This document shows, one piece after another, positions 43,399 to 53,800 of a DNA stretch of 64,000 nt. How positions within the stretch are numbered: position 1 is the stretch's first letter; each line of letters opens with the position of its first letter. Origin of the DNA: Dietzia timorensis (GTDB lineage Bacteria > Actinomycetota > Actinomycetes > Mycobacteriales > Mycobacteriaceae). The stretch covers positions 992,001-1,056,000 of the forward strand of contig NZ_CP015961.1 in the NCBI RefSeq assembly GCF_001659785.1. The letters run 5' to 3'. The notes under the pieces were generated by a model. It did no database searches, had not been told where the DNA came from, and saw nothing but the letters and a program-made list of their open reading frames with translations. A program made the position numbers and the translations under genes.

Positions 43399-43884
43399 TT
43401 AAACCAGGCTCGTCAGCGCATCGTATAGAGCCGCCGTTCCCAACCCGCCCGGGATCGCACAAATGGCAGGGTTATTGATGCACCAAGAATTGAAGGTCCC
43501 GTACCCCGCTCGAACTGCACTCGAAAGTGCACGGTACGCCCCCGGGACAGCGCGAGCAGCAGCGACAATTGCACGCGCGGCCACCATGGCCACAGGCACC
43601 CATGCTACTTCAGCATTTTCCGTTTTCCCGTCCTCTGCATACTGCGTGATGTTGTTCTCAGTCAAAGCGACGAGCTCGGGCTTGACTCCGGCCGCGAGAG
43701 CGTTCTCTCCATCAAAAGCGATGCTTCCAGATTCAGGATCTGCCGATACTGAGGAGACCAAGGAATGGATCTGCTTCTAATCGACAGACGGTTCAGTAGC
43801 GGCGTTCGCCGCAGGCACATAGGTTAGCGGGGCAGCCACGGCAAGGGTCAGGGCAGTTGCGCGTATAGCAAGCTTTGACGACAT
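43399..43884 (-). pseudogene. Secreted bacteriocin-like peptide gene interrupted by in-frame TAG
   Basis: From the ATG at 43884 (AAGGAG five bases before it) the frame encodes MSSKLAIRATALTLAVAAPL and an alanine-rich signal-peptide end (PAANA-ATEPSVD), then meets TAG at 43777-43779. Beyond the stop the same frame continues with SADPESGSIAFDGENA and a hydrophobic Ala/Gly-rich C-terminal core ending NSWCINNPAICAIPGGLGTA plus ten residues. The whole would be about 160 residues with one cysteine pair (six residues apart). The frame is kept throughout, so the loss is a single nonsense codon; a weak TTG at 43761 could restart but would lack the signal. An antimicrobial role is inferred from form and from the adjacent membrane-protein gene. 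Confidence 0.75.
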
Positions 43885-44502
43885 AAGCACTCCTTAGCGC
43901 GATTGTTCAAACTGGGATACCTTCCCTCGACAAACCCTAAGTAACATCTATAAATAGGCATTTACGTCTAAGTTAATTCCTAACCAATTCGGTTCACGCC
44001 TTTAGCTTTGATTCTTCACGGTTTTTGGGATTGTGCTGCGCGTGGAAGATGGAAAGGATGACTAATTCGAATAGTTTCGGGTTGCTTATGCTAAAAAGTT
44101 GTTCATGACAAAGGCGTCATGCAAGTGAAGACTTCCGGCACCGTCATTGTTGGTTCTATCCTGTCGCGGGCGTGCTCGTTTGCCGGTCGTGTCCCGATGG
44201 CTGAAATTGCGTCTAAGCTGCGCGTCGACGCCTCCGCGAGCTCGTTGCCCGGATCAACCTGGTCGAACACGCCGCAGACCACGCCATGCGCAGCGTGGCC
44301 CGCAGCAGGCAATCCAGGCAAAGAAGTAGCATTTCGGCCACCACCCGCTGGTCGCGGTCATCGATCGCAGCAGGTCAGGGTCCGGGGAAGCCACGGCGAC
44401 GCGCCAGCCCACTGCCGACGCTCGCATGTCTCAAACCAAACAACCCACAAACTCACCCGTGGAAAATCGAGCTAGAGAATCGAACCTGCAATAATTGGCG
44501 GC
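43885..44502. other. 618-bp stretch without a supported gene
   Basis: The part from about 43900 to 44110 is AT-rich and should contain the promoter of the leftward peptide gene. The part from about 44119 to 44475 is GC-rich and open in more than one frame, but the translated products look like random or decayed coding sequence. None has a good ribosome site or a protein family I recognise. It could be the remnant of a lost gene. Confidence 0.55.
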
Positions 44503-45360
44503 GTGACTGCGATCAAACTGGACGGCAAGCTAACCCGCGACGAGATCGTCGCCGACCTGACCAAGCGCGCAGCGGCGCTGGCGGAAAAGGGCATCGTGCC
44601 CGGTCTGGCAACCGTGCTCGTCGGAGACGATCCGGGAAGCGCGTCGTATGTGAAGATGAAGCACCGCGACTGCGAGCAGATCGGGATCAAATCGATCCGC
44701 GTCGACCTACCCGAGGACACCACGCAGTCCCAGCTCGAGGCCGAGATCGACAGGCTCAACGCCGACCCCGAGTGCACCGGCTACATCGTGCAACTCCCGC
44801 TGCCGAAGCACCTCGACGAGAACGCGATTCTCGAGCGCATCGCCCCGGATAAGGACGCCGACGGGCTGCACCCGACGAACCTCGGCCGTCTCGTCATCGG
44901 ACAGGACGCGCCGCTGCCGTGCACCCCGAATGGCTGCCTGGCGCTGCTGCGCCGCTTCGACGTCGAGATCGCCGGCGCCGAGGTCGTGGTCGTCGGTCGC
45001 GGGCTCACCGTCGGGCGGCCGATCGGACTGATGCTCACCCGTCGCAGCGAGAACGCCACAGTGACGCTGTGCCACACCGGCACGAAGGACCTCGCGGCGC
45101 ACACCCGCAACGCCGACATCGTTATCGCCGCGGCCGGCGTGCCGCACATGATCACCGCGGACATGGTGAAGCCGGGCGCCGCGCTCCTCGACGTGGGCGT
45201 CTCGCGCGTCGACGGTAAGCTTGCAGGAGATCTCGCACCCGACGTGTGGGATGTGGCGGGCGCCGTCAGCCCCAACCCCGGAGGTGTGGGTCCGCTGACC
45301 CGTGCCTTCCTGATGACGAACGTTATCGAGCGGGCCGAGCGCCTCGCGGAAACAGACTGA
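44503..45360 (+). CDS. folD: Bifunctional methylene-THF dehydrogenase/cyclohydrolase FolD
   Basis: This encodes 285 residues. Family segments are [20 protein letters not shown] with the catalytic lysine at about 56, [68 protein letters not shown] and [17 protein letters not shown]. It interconverts methylene-, methenyl- and formyl-THF in one-carbon metabolism. The start is a GTG at 44503, chosen because it sits one residue before the family start TAIKLDGK. Its last 38 bp overlap the convergent P450 gene. In mycobacteria the next gene is usually the DUF3017 gene, which here is 12.5 kb away. Confidence 0.95.
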   Translation: MTAIKLDGKLTRDEIVADLTKRAAALAEKGIVPGLATVLVGDDPGSASYVKMKHRDCEQIGIKSIRVDLPEDTTQSQLEAEIDRLNADPECTGYIVQLPLPKHLDENAILERIAPDKDADGLHPTNLGRLVIGQDAPLPCTPNGCLALLRRFDVEIAGAEVVVVGRGLTVGRPIGLMLTRRSENATVTLCHTGTKDLAAHTRNADIVIAAAGVPHMITADMVKPGAALLDVGVSRVDGKLAGDLAPDVWDVAGAVSPNPGGVGPLTRAFLMTNVIERAERLAETD

Positions 45361-46708
45361 TCCGCACGCTGTTCGGGCGGATCCCGACGCCCTTGGTGGT
45401 GTAGCCGACTGCGGTGCGTGGGGCGCCGTCGTCCTGGGCGACCGGGACGAAGTTCTGCAGGATCGCGGCGGCCTGGATTGTGAGTGCCGACCACGAATAC
45501 AGGTCGGCTGGGCAGTTGCGCACGCCGACGCCGAAGGGGATCGCGGCGGTATCGCGTGCCTCGGACTCGTGGCCCGGGAGCCAGCGGTGCGGCTCGAACG
45601 CGGCGGGTCGGGGGAAGTTGCGCGGATCGTGGTGGATCGCTTGCGGGCTCATCCCGATCTGGACGCCGCCTCCGAGCGTGAGATCGCCGAGACGGATCTC
45701 GCCGCGCGCATCGAGCAGCGTGATCCACGAGGTCCACAGGCGCATCGTCTCCATGAGGGCGCGGCGCGTGGCCGGCAGCGAGGTGGCGTGGTGAGCCTCG
45801 ACGGGCCCGGACCCCACGACGTCATCGATCTCGTCGATGACCTCCGACCGCGCGGACGGCGAGTGGGTGAGCTCGTGCAGGAACGCCAGGAGCATGCCCG
45901 CCGGCGATTCGATGCCGCCCATGACGAAACCGACGAGCTCGTCGACGATGTCCTCGTCACCGAGGAACTCACCCGTCCCCGGGTCGACATGATTGACCAG
46001 CGTCGAGAGCAGATCGCCGCGGTCGTCGCCGTGGCGGCGGTACTCCGCGACGACGTTCTTCGCCTCCGCGCGCATGCGGTCCGAGGTGTCGAGGAAGCGG
46101 CGGTGGGCGCCGCGGCGCAGCTCGGCGACCGCGACGGGGAGAATTGTGCGGATCGAGGCCTCGGCGAGAAGTTCGGGGGACTTCGAGCTGAGGACCGAGC
46201 GCGCGTCGGCGCCGACGTCGGCGCGAATGAGCGAGGCCATGAGCGTGTCGATCGCGAGCTTATCCACGTAAGGCGTGGCCTCGAACGGCGTACCGACGGG
46301 AAGCGTGCCCAGCCACTGCTCGGCGATCTCGGCATAGGACTCCGCGTACACAGCGATGCGGTTGCGGTGGAAGGCCGGCGCGATGAGACGGCGCCGGCGA
46401 CGGTGATCGGACCCGCTGAGCGTGACCAGCGAACGGCCCGTGAACGGGGCGACAGGCTCGATGAGATTGTCGCGGTGGAATTCGCCGGCCCGGCCGAGGC
46501 CGACATCCCGCACCAGTTCGATCGTCGTGGCCATGTAGAGCGGGCGCGGCCCCAGCCCGACCTTGACCACGGGACCGTACGTCGGCAGGGAGCGGACGAA
46601 CGGGAGCGGATCGGTGATGAGCTGGCGCGCATGGCCGATCCCGGGGAGGCGCCCCGGAGCCCAGGGGACGTCGGCGGGGCGTTTCGGGAATGCGGCCATG
46701 TTGATCAC
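45323..46708 (-). CDS. Cytochrome P450 of the biosynthetic operon
   Basis: This encodes 461 residues. It has the ExxR in ETMRLW, PxxFxPHRW-like [12 protein letters not shown], and the heme loop [16 protein letters not shown] with the cysteine. The I-helix reads [13 protein letters not shown], where the usual acidic-Thr pair is changed to Glu-Ser, suggesting unusual oxygen activation. The N-terminus resembles a membrane-facing long-chain type ([16 protein letters not shown]). It starts at a GTG at 46708 or an ATG nine bases later. It is the last gene of the seven-gene operon, 28 bp after the prenyltransferase gene, and its end overlaps folD by 38 bp. Confidence 0.9.
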   Translation of the reverse strand: MINMAAFPKRPADVPWAPGRLPGIGHARQLITDPLPFVRSLPTYGPVVKVGLGPRPLYMATTIELVRDVGLGRAGEFHRDNLIEPVAPFTGRSLVTLSGSDHRRRRRLIAPAFHRNRIAVYAESYAEIAEQWLGTLPVGTPFEATPYVDKLAIDTLMASLIRADVGADARSVLSSKSPELLAEASIRTILPVAVAELRRGAHRRFLDTSDRMRAEAKNVVAEYRRHGDDRGDLLSTLVNHVDPGTGEFLGDEDIVDELVGFVMGGIESPAGMLLAFLHELTHSPSARSEVIDEIDDVVGSGPVEAHHATSLPATRRALMETMRLWTSWITLLDARGEIRLGDLTLGGGVQIGMSPQAIHHDPRNFPRPAAFEPHRWLPGHESEARDTAAIPFGVGVRNCPADLYSWSALTIQAAAILQNFVPVAQDDGAPRTAVGYTTKGVGIRPNSVRISLFPRGARPAR

Positions 46709-46736
46709 GGATCCTTCCGGCTAGCGGTGGTCAGGC

Positions 46737-47651
46737 TCAGCCGATGAGCACGAGCAGGGAAACACAGAGGTAGAGCAGGACGAGGAAGAGCGCAGACGAG
46801 GCCGTGCTCGGCCGGTCCCGCTCGCCGCGCGCGTAGTTCCACAGGGAATCGAACGGGATGATCAGCGTCAACGGAAGGAGCCATCCTGCGACGTTGAACA
46901 CCGGCGCGGTGTCCCAGGGATGAGCGAGGATGATCGCTCCGAACACTGCGAGGACCGAGAACGCCGCGGACAGCGCCGCCGCGCCGCGCACGCCGAGCAC
47001 GTCCGAATAGTCACCGGCGGCCGACCCCTCGGCGGAGGCGGACTTGCGCGCGACCTCGAACTGCAGGAAGGCGCCGGCGAAGAACACGAACACCCAAATG
47101 ATCTGCGGGGTGGCCGCGCCGGGTTCCAGTCGCTGGTACGTCGAGGCCAGGAGAAATACCGTGGCCAGGACCTGCACCGGGTACGTCAACGCCATCTCCA
47201 GGAGCGGCCGACGCTCCAGGTGCGGTATCGCGCGGCCGAGCGGCCACAACGCGATTCCGTAGGCGAGGACCACCGCGAGGGCCGCCGCGCCCACGACGCC
47301 CGCGGACAGATAGGCGAGTGCAAGCGCCGCCGCGGCGAAGAAGCCCGCGGCCGCGCCGAACTCGGCCGGGGTGGCGCGACCGGAGGGGAGCGGGCGCTGC
47401 GGGTGCGCCGCTCGGTCGCCGGGAAGATCCTTGAGATCGTCGAGTAGGCGCAGCGAGATGAGCGCCGCCAGCAGCGCGACCGTCTGCGCAGCGAAGCGCC
47501 CGGCATCGGCGGCGTCGACGTCGAAATCGGCGAGCTCCCGCGCGGCGGACGTCGCCGCCGAGGACCATAGGACGGCGTAGAGGATGTAGTAGGCGGGAAA
47601 GCGCTCGCGGAAAAACACCGCGGTCGCCCCGGCCACACCTAGCGGCGTCAT
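46737..47651 (-). CDS. UbiA-family prenyltransferase
   Basis: The product has 304 residues and eight or more hydrophobic helices. The first aspartate motif is DDLKDLPGD at 71-79, followed by HPQRPLPSG as in UbiA-type enzymes. A second acidic motif is in SAAGDYSDVLG. Such enzymes join a prenyl chain to an aromatic ring, a sugar phosphate or another small acceptor in the membrane. The start overlaps the stop of the NDK-AfsA gene by 4 bp. Its presence suggests that the product of the operon is prenylated or membrane-bound. Confidence 0.88.
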   Translation of the reverse strand: MTPLGVAGATAVFFRERFPAYYILYAVLWSSAATSAARELADFDVDAADAGRFAAQTVALLAALISLRLLDDLKDLPGDRAAHPQRPLPSGRATPAEFGAAAGFFAAAALALAYLSAGVVGAAALAVVLAYGIALWPLGRAIPHLERRPLLEMALTYPVQVLATVFLLASTYQRLEPGAATPQIIWVFVFFAGAFLQFEVARKSASAEGSAAGDYSDVLGVRGAAALSAAFSVLAVFGAIILAHPWDTAPVFNVAGWLLPLTLIIPFDSLWNYARGERDRPSTASSALFLVLLYLCVSLLVLIG

Positions 47652-49528
47652 CGGCTACCAGGCCCCGTCTCGCCGATATCGGGACGACGCAAGCCCACGA
47701 GCACATCGGAGATCATCCGACCCCGTTGGCGTAGGAGAACGCGCGCCCCGAGCGTGGCGCCGGTCGGCGCGTCCTGGGACGACGTGTCGAGCTCGACTTC
47801 GCTCTCGAGCTCGCCGAAGCCACGGAAATCCGCATCGATCGACGTCATATGCCAGTGATCGCGTTCGCCGGCGGGCACGGTGAGCAGCGCGGACTGGCGT
47901 GCGCCTTCGAGCTGGAGCATGCCGGGAACGTGGTCGAGGGAGTGGTCGAAGTGCACCGGGTGGGACGGGTCCACGACCAGCTGCAGGCCGCCGGGGGAGA
48001 TGACGGCATTCGCCGCGACCTCGCGGAGGATTTCCTTCGCTGTGATCGGCGTGCACGGCGCGAGCGCGACCGGATCGCCGGCGAAGCCCGAGAACTCGCG
48101 GGCTGCTGACCGAAGCGCCTGGTAGTCCGCCTGCGACAGCCACGTGTAGGAACCGGAGAACGTCGCGAGGCGAGCGCGTTCGGGGCCGAACACCGTGAAG
48201 TCCACATCGAGTCCAGTGACCGTGCCGTCTCTGCCGGGCGCGGCACGTTCGCGTTCGGAGGCGATATCGATGGTGATTTCCAGCGGTCGCCCCGAATGTC
48301 GCGGGGCATCGCCGTCGAAGGTACCGCTGAATCGGCGCACGATGAACGCGTGCCCCAGCGGCGCACCATAGTTGACGTGAGCGCTTGCGATGGCGCCCTG
48401 CCGGCAGGTCTCCATCAGCTGGAGCAGGTCGACTCGCCCGGATTGGGCGCCGAGGTGATCGCCGTGCACGGGGTGGGCGCGGGAGACCTGCGCGCCGACG
48501 GGAACGACGAGGCGCCCCTGGTCGTCGCGGCGCGGTTCGGCCATGGTGGACACGAACGTCTCGGCGCGCGACCGGCGGTGGACGAGCCGACGGTCGAGGG
48601 TGCGCGTATGCAGCGGCTCGGCCGTCCCGGTTCGCCACGCAGCGGCGCCGGGATTGGCGAGAGTGACGTCGCCGTGCGGGGTGCGCATGGGCAGCGATCC
48701 CGCCCCCGCCACGAGGACATGCCAGGCGGTGAGCGGATCGAGCTCGGCCGGCGAGGCGAGGAGCCGGCGCGCGGTGTCCTCGGTGGTTTCCCCGCGGTGC
48801 GAGCGAGCGATGAGCGCTATCCGGGAGTTCTCTACATTGATAGTGGGCTTTCGGTGCTTGTTGGTGAGCTCGGCGGCAAGGGTACGCGCGGTGGCCGCGG
48901 AGTCGTGGCGCGACAGGATCCGTTCGAATGCCTGCGCCCTGCGCGCGGTGTCGAAATAAATTCCCAGCTCGCGTAATACGTCGGCGGGTTCGTCCGGGGT
49001 GTGGACGAAATTGAGCAGGTACGAGTCGGTCGGCAGCGCGTGGCGGAGCTCGCCGGGCACGCGCTTGGTCGGGTCGGTCGGTCCCTTCGCGGAGGTGAGC
49101 TCGACGGATGTAGGGATGTCCCCGTCGGTGCGGTCTCGTCCGAGAACGAGGACCAGCGAGGGCGACAACGAGCGGATGACGTCGGCCAATCCCCGCCGCT
49201 CGGCCGAGGCGATATTCCACTGGTGCAGCCACAGCGCGCGAATGTCGTTGCGGCCGAGCTCGAGTGCCGCGGCGTCGTGAATCGTGTAGCCGGCCTCGAG
49301 TAGCCAGTCGACCGCTGCCGGTGCCGCGCCGGCGCACACCCCGTCGGGCTTGATGAGGAGCACGGCCGTGCGGGCGCCCTCGGCGGCAGCGTCCTCGGTT
49401 CGTTCGGCCAGCTGCTCGGAGGCCTCGAGATACCACGTGTCGCGGGCGAAGATCTCGGCCTTATCCGGTGAACGCGTCCAGGACCCGAGCAGGCTCGCGG
49501 GTGTCCGTGCGGTGTTTTCGGTACTCAT
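47648..49528 (-). CDS. NDK-like domain fused to AfsA-type double hot-dog protein
   Basis: The product has 626 residues. Residues about 53-195 resemble nucleoside diphosphate kinase: VLLIKPDGV at 57-64, GPTDPTKRVPGELR at 149-162, and LLNFVHTPD with N173 and H176 in the place of the catalytic histidine. Residues about 200-300 are not recognised. Residues about 313-410 are a first AfsA hot-dog (LVHRRSRAETFVSTMAE, then MetCys-ArgGln in LMETCRQGAI). Residues about 495-610 are a second (DHSLDHVPGMLQLEGARQS). AfsA enzymes join a beta-keto acyl group to dihydroxyacetone phosphate in gamma-butyrolactone synthesis. The genes on both sides overlap by ATGA. Confidence 0.85.
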   Translation of the reverse strand: MSTENTARTPASLLGSWTRSPDKAEIFARDTWYLEASEQLAERTEDAAAEGARTAVLLIKPDGVCAGAAPAAVDWLLEAGYTIHDAAALELGRNDIRALWLHQWNIASAERRGLADVIRSLSPSLVLVLGRDRTDGDIPTSVELTSAKGPTDPTKRVPGELRHALPTDSYLLNFVHTPDEPADVLRELGIYFDTARRAQAFERILSRHDSAATARTLAAELTNKHRKPTINVENSRIALIARSHRGETTEDTARRLLASPAELDPLTAWHVLVAGAGSLPMRTPHGDVTLANPGAAAWRTGTAEPLHTRTLDRRLVHRRSRAETFVSTMAEPRRDDQGRLVVPVGAQVSRAHPVHGDHLGAQSGRVDLLQLMETCRQGAIASAHVNYGAPLGHAFIVRRFSGTFDGDAPRHSGRPLEITIDIASERERAAPGRDGTVTGLDVDFTVFGPERARLATFSGSYTWLSQADYQALRSAAREFSGFAGDPVALAPCTPITAKEILREVAANAVISPGGLQLVVDPSHPVHFDHSLDHVPGMLQLEGARQSALLTVPAGERDHWHMTSIDADFRGFGELESEVELDTSSQDAPTGATLGARVLLRQRGRMISDVLVGLRRPDIGETGPGSR

Positions 49529-50637
49529 CGGCGTCCTCCCGCGTCGCCTGCAGCGACGCTCGCCACGGCCTCGTCAACCGAGCGCAGGCCGTCGGCGAGG
49601 AAGCCCACCCGAAGGCAATCGTCGAAGATCGCGCGAAGAAGCTCCCTCCCGCTTGCTGGAAGCGCGGCGTCATGGGCGGCGAGCAACTCCCTCGTGGCCG
49701 TGGTGTCGAAGCGGACGGTCCGGACGAAGTAGTCGGTGTAGTCGCGGGCGACGCGGTCGAAGTAGGCGCGCTCGCGACGGTCGAGCTCGCCGGGGTCGAA
49801 ACCGGCGGGCGGCACGAAGCGGTTGATGTCGAAGCAGGGATACTCGGAGATTACATCCGAGACATCGCGCAGGCTGAGCGCGTCCCGTCCGACCGCGTGG
49901 AAGGTACGGCCGGTAATGCCGTCGGCGACGACGTGCGCGATGACGTCGGCGACCATGTCCACAGGGGCGAGCGCGAGCGTCGCGCCGTAGCGCCCGGGAA
50001 GGGTGCGGAGCTTGCCCTCGGTGATGAGCTTGAGTACGAGGTAGAGGTTTCGGCGGTCGGTGATGCGGCCGTCCTCGCTGTGCCCACATACGATCCCGGG
50101 GCGCACGATGGCGACGGGCAGGCCGCCGCGCTCGGCGTCCAGCACAATCCGTTCGGCCTCGAGCTTCGAGGCCTCGTAGCCGTTGTTGAAACGTTGCCCC
50201 CGGTCGAGTTCGGATTCGCCGAACGTCGCCCCCGGGCCGGCTTGCTCGTCGAGCTTGCCGCACACGTACGCCGTCGACACGTGCACGAGCCGCGCCGAGG
50301 CGCGCTGGGCGAAGGCGACGGCGTTCTCGGTGCCGCCGATATTGAGACGCCGGTATACCTCGTCGGGCTCGGAGAAGTTGGTGGTCGCCGCGCAGTGGAC
50401 GACAGTGTCGACCTGCCGCACCAGCGAGTCGGTCGGGTCGAGGCCGAGACCGGCGGCCGTGACGTCTCCGGAGACGACGCGGACGCGGGCCGCGTGGAGC
50501 GGCCCGTCGACCGTACGGATATCGGGTGTGCTGTGCACCATCGCGAGCACGCGCCGCCCCTGCCGTGCCATTCGCGCGCACACTTCCGCGCCGACCAGCC
50601 CCGCCGCGCCGGTAACCAGTACTGCGCCGCCGCTCAT
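49525..50637 (-). CDS. NAD(P)-dependent thioester-reductase-like protein
   Basis: This encodes 370 residues of the extended SDR/male-sterility (NAD_binding_4) type. It has VLVTGAAGLVGAEVC at 6-20, HCAATTNFSEPDEVYRRLN, VHVSTAYVCG with S121, and the catalytic NNGYEASKLEAERI with Y154 and K158. This subgroup reduces acyl thioesters to aldehydes or alcohols, or acts as an epimerase. Beside an acyl carrier protein, release of an acyl chain by reduction is the likely job. It is coupled by ATGA to the genes on both sides. Confidence 0.9.
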   Translation of the reverse strand: MSGGAVLVTGAAGLVGAEVCARMARQGRRVLAMVHSTPDIRTVDGPLHAARVRVVSGDVTAAGLGLDPTDSLVRQVDTVVHCAATTNFSEPDEVYRRLNIGGTENAVAFAQRASARLVHVSTAYVCGKLDEQAGPGATFGESELDRGQRFNNGYEASKLEAERIVLDAERGGLPVAIVRPGIVCGHSEDGRITDRRNLYLVLKLITEGKLRTLPGRYGATLALAPVDMVADVIAHVVADGITGRTFHAVGRDALSLRDVSDVISEYPCFDINRFVPPAGFDPGELDRRERAYFDRVARDYTDYFVRTVRFDTTATRELLAAHDAALPASGRELLRAIFDDCLRVGFLADGLRSVDEAVASVAAGDAGGRR

Positions 50638-50894
50638 GATCCGGAGCCCTTCATCTCTGCCGCGAGATCCTGCACTGCATCCACCGTCATCACCCCGGCG
50701 AGCCTGGCCTGGGGGATGGGGTCGAGTTCGAGTGCGTCCTCGAGCGCCATCGTCAGCTCGACGAGGCGGAGCGAGTCGAAGCCGAGATCGTCGATGAGAC
50801 GAAGTTCCGGCTGTAGACCGCCGACCGGCGGGTTCGGTGCCATCGCCTCGACGACGTCGAGGGCCCGCTTGCGTGCCTGGGCGGCGTCGGTCAT
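50634..50894 (-). CDS. Acyl carrier protein
   Basis: This encodes 86 residues with the phosphopantetheine attachment site in LIDDLGFDSLRLVELTM (Ser about 41) and the helix VDAVQDLAAEM at the end. It is a stand-alone carrier. Its place between an acyl-AMP ligase gene and a reductase gene, with 4-bp overlaps to each, shows that it is the carrier of this operon and not the fatty-acid AcpM. Confidence 0.93.
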   Translation of the reverse strand: MTDAAQARKRALDVVEAMAPNPPVGGLQPELRLIDDLGFDSLRLVELTMALEDALELDPIPQARLAGVMTVDAVQDLAAEMKGSGS

Positions 50895-53800
50895 GGGATG
50901 TCTCCTTCAGTCGTGTCGATGCCGGCGTGCGGTTGTTGGCCGCCGGATTCGACGAGGTCTCTGGCTTCGTCGAGCGGCAGCGTCGCGTCGAGGTATCCGC
51001 CGAGCCGCAGCCAGTCGTAGGCGATCTTCAGGGTTGCGTTCCACTGCGCGGGGCCGTCGAAGGACGAGGGGAAACCGGCGCCGATCGCGAGTTCGCGCAC
51101 GGCCCGGACGAGCTCGTCGATCCGCGCGGTGAGGCCCGCCGGATCGGCGCGGATCGCCTCCGCCGACGTGAGCTCTCCGAGTAGATCGTCGACCGTGCCC
51201 GCGAGGGAATCGAGCTGCGGGCTCGGCGGGCAGAGCGTGCGCAGTGAACGCGCTGGCTGCACGTCTGCCGGCAGCGGGTACACCCCGCAGCTGGTGAGCA
51301 CGAGTCGCGAGGACAACAGCACCACGCGCGCCGCGGCGGCCGACGCGACGCCCCATTGCTCGCTGCGCAGCGCGCCGTCGAGGTCCTCGCGCGCGTTCTC
51401 GGTCACCATCAGCGACCACACGAGAGCCATCCCGCACGCGGCGAAATCCTCGGCGCGCAACGCGGACCGGACGAACGGAACCCGCGAGTTCGCGGTGGTC
51501 GCGCCGGCCAGCGTCAGCGCGGGCACGGCGCTCACCACTGGAGGGCTCACCGCCTTCGCCTCGGCGACCATCGACATCGCGGGCCGCACCTCGCGCCACT
51601 CCTGCCCGGCGCGCACCGAAAGCCGCACCAGCCCCAGGTCGAGCGCCCATTCCAGCACGTCCGCACGTGCCGAGTCACCGTCTAGATGCCAAGCCAGGGA
51701 TCGCCCGGGAACAACGCGCCGCCAGGCATCCGCGAACTCCGACGTCAGAACGAACACATCTTCGCGCCCGCGGACGACGTGCGCCCGCGAACCGATGATC
51801 CACGTGGTCACCTCCGGCGCGCGCTCGATGCGAAGCTGCGCCGGCGACGGCGCGCGCGTGCCCAGGCGCTCGTCGGCGAGCTCGGCCCACCGCACGGCAA
51901 AGCCGGTCGACGCGCCTCCCGTTGCTCCCAGCAGCTCGGCCGCCGCGGAGTCACCTGCGCGGCGCAGCTGCTCGGCGAGCCACTTGGATTCCAGGTACGT
52001 CTCGCCCTTGCCGGCGAGCTCCGCCTTGAGCGCCTGCACACCGGCCTCGCGCATCCAGCCCGCTTCGCCGGCGGCATTGCCGAATGCCCGAGCGGCCACG
52101 GCCCGGGCGCGGCACGACTCCGCCCGCACCCGCCACCACTTACCGAGGACTCCCGCCAGCTCACGTGTGTGGGGAAGGGACACACCGTCTATGACGGCGG
52201 ACGCGCGCACCAGCTTGGACCCCGCGAGCCGCTGGCAGCGATTGAGAATATCCTCGCCCGGGACCTCGGGGTCGGGATCGTCCGCGGCGGCCGCCTCGAC
52301 GGCAAGCCGATCGAATTGCGCGTGGATCTCGGACTCCGAGCGCGTGCGCACCTCGACCCGGCGGCCCGCCTCGAACAGAACGGTCGGCATCGTCGGAGTG
52401 GACGGATCGCCGGGGATGACGACGAGGAAGTCGACGTCGCTGCGCGCGTTGCCGAAGCCCTCGGCGAGCGAACCCTCGTGGAGAACGCCCGCGGCGGCGG
52501 GAACGTCGACGCGCGGCGCGACCGTCTCCCACAGGGCGAGGATGTCGGGGCCGGCGTAGTCGCGCGCGTCCTCCCCCGAGCCCACTGCAGGAGTAGCGGA
52601 AGGGCCCCTTCGGTCGTCGTGGTCGCCGTTCGCGGGACTGCTGTCACCATCCGCCGAGCCGGCGAGGAGCCGGATGAGTTCGTGGCGGCGCGGCTTGCCG
52701 CTGGAGGTTCGGGGGATGAACCCGCGCGAAACCTCGCGCACCTCGACCTCGCGGTCCCCGCACAGCGCGCGCAACACGGTGCGCGCGGACTCGGATTGCT
52801 CGGCGCGCGGCGTCTCGAGAGCCAGGAGTACCTTCGGCCCACCGGCCTGCGGCGCGGCCGCGGCGGCGACCCGTCCGCCGGGGAGCCCGGTCGCGTGGGC
52901 GACCGCAGCGTCGAGGTCCTCCATGAACACGGTGCGCCCACGCGTCTTCAGCGAGGTACCGATACGCCCGAGAACGTACAGTCCGCCCTCGTGGAAGAAC
53001 CCCGCATCGCCTGTGCGCAGCACTCCGCGGTCGAACCGAGTCCTCTCGGGGTCGACCGGCCCGTCCAAGGCCTGGACATAGCCGTCCGCGATCGACGGCC
53101 CGGCGACGCAGATCTCGCCGACCGTGCCCGCAGGCAGCGGCGCACCATCGGGATCGCAGATGGTCACCGGCGCGTCGGCGTCTGGTGCGCCCACGCAGAA
53201 CGACCAGGTGACGGCGTCGGCGCCGGGCAACGAACCGTCTGTGGCGGACCATTCGTCGGAGATTGCCGCGGGCCGGCCGATCTCCGTAGCCGGAGAGAGC
53301 GCGAGAGCCCGCATCGTCTCGCCGAGCCGCGTCCCGCACGACATGAGCGTCGATTCGGCGAGCCCGTAAGCGGGCCGAATCTGAGCGACGGTGAACCCCA
53401 GCTCGCCGAACCGCTCGAGGAACCCGGAGATGTCCGCAGCGCGCAGCGGCTCGGAACCGATGACCAACGACTTGAACCCCGATAAATCCACATCGGGAAG
53501 TTCGCGCCCGCGCAGGCGGTATGCCGCGTAGCCCAGGCCGAAGGACGGGCTCGCCGAGTGCTGGCATCGCGAGAGCATCTCCACATAGCGTTCGGGCCAT
53601 CGAATGAACTGGTCCGGGCGCATCAGCTCCAGTCGTGACCTGGTCGACACCGCCAGCAGCACGATCCCCACCAGTCCCATGTCGTGGAACATCGGCAGCC
53701 ACGAGCAGAACCCGTCGCCGGCCTCGAAGTCTACGTGACCTGCGATCATGTCGAGGTTGTGCGCGAGCGCCTCCCAGCTGATCACCACACCTCGCGGCGA

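Noticed and set aside
44119-44475. Rightward open frame of 118 codons before folD
   Set aside because: No ribosome site, no recognisable domain, Arg/Pro/Ser-rich; overlapping frames are equally open. Treated as non-coding or decayed sequence.
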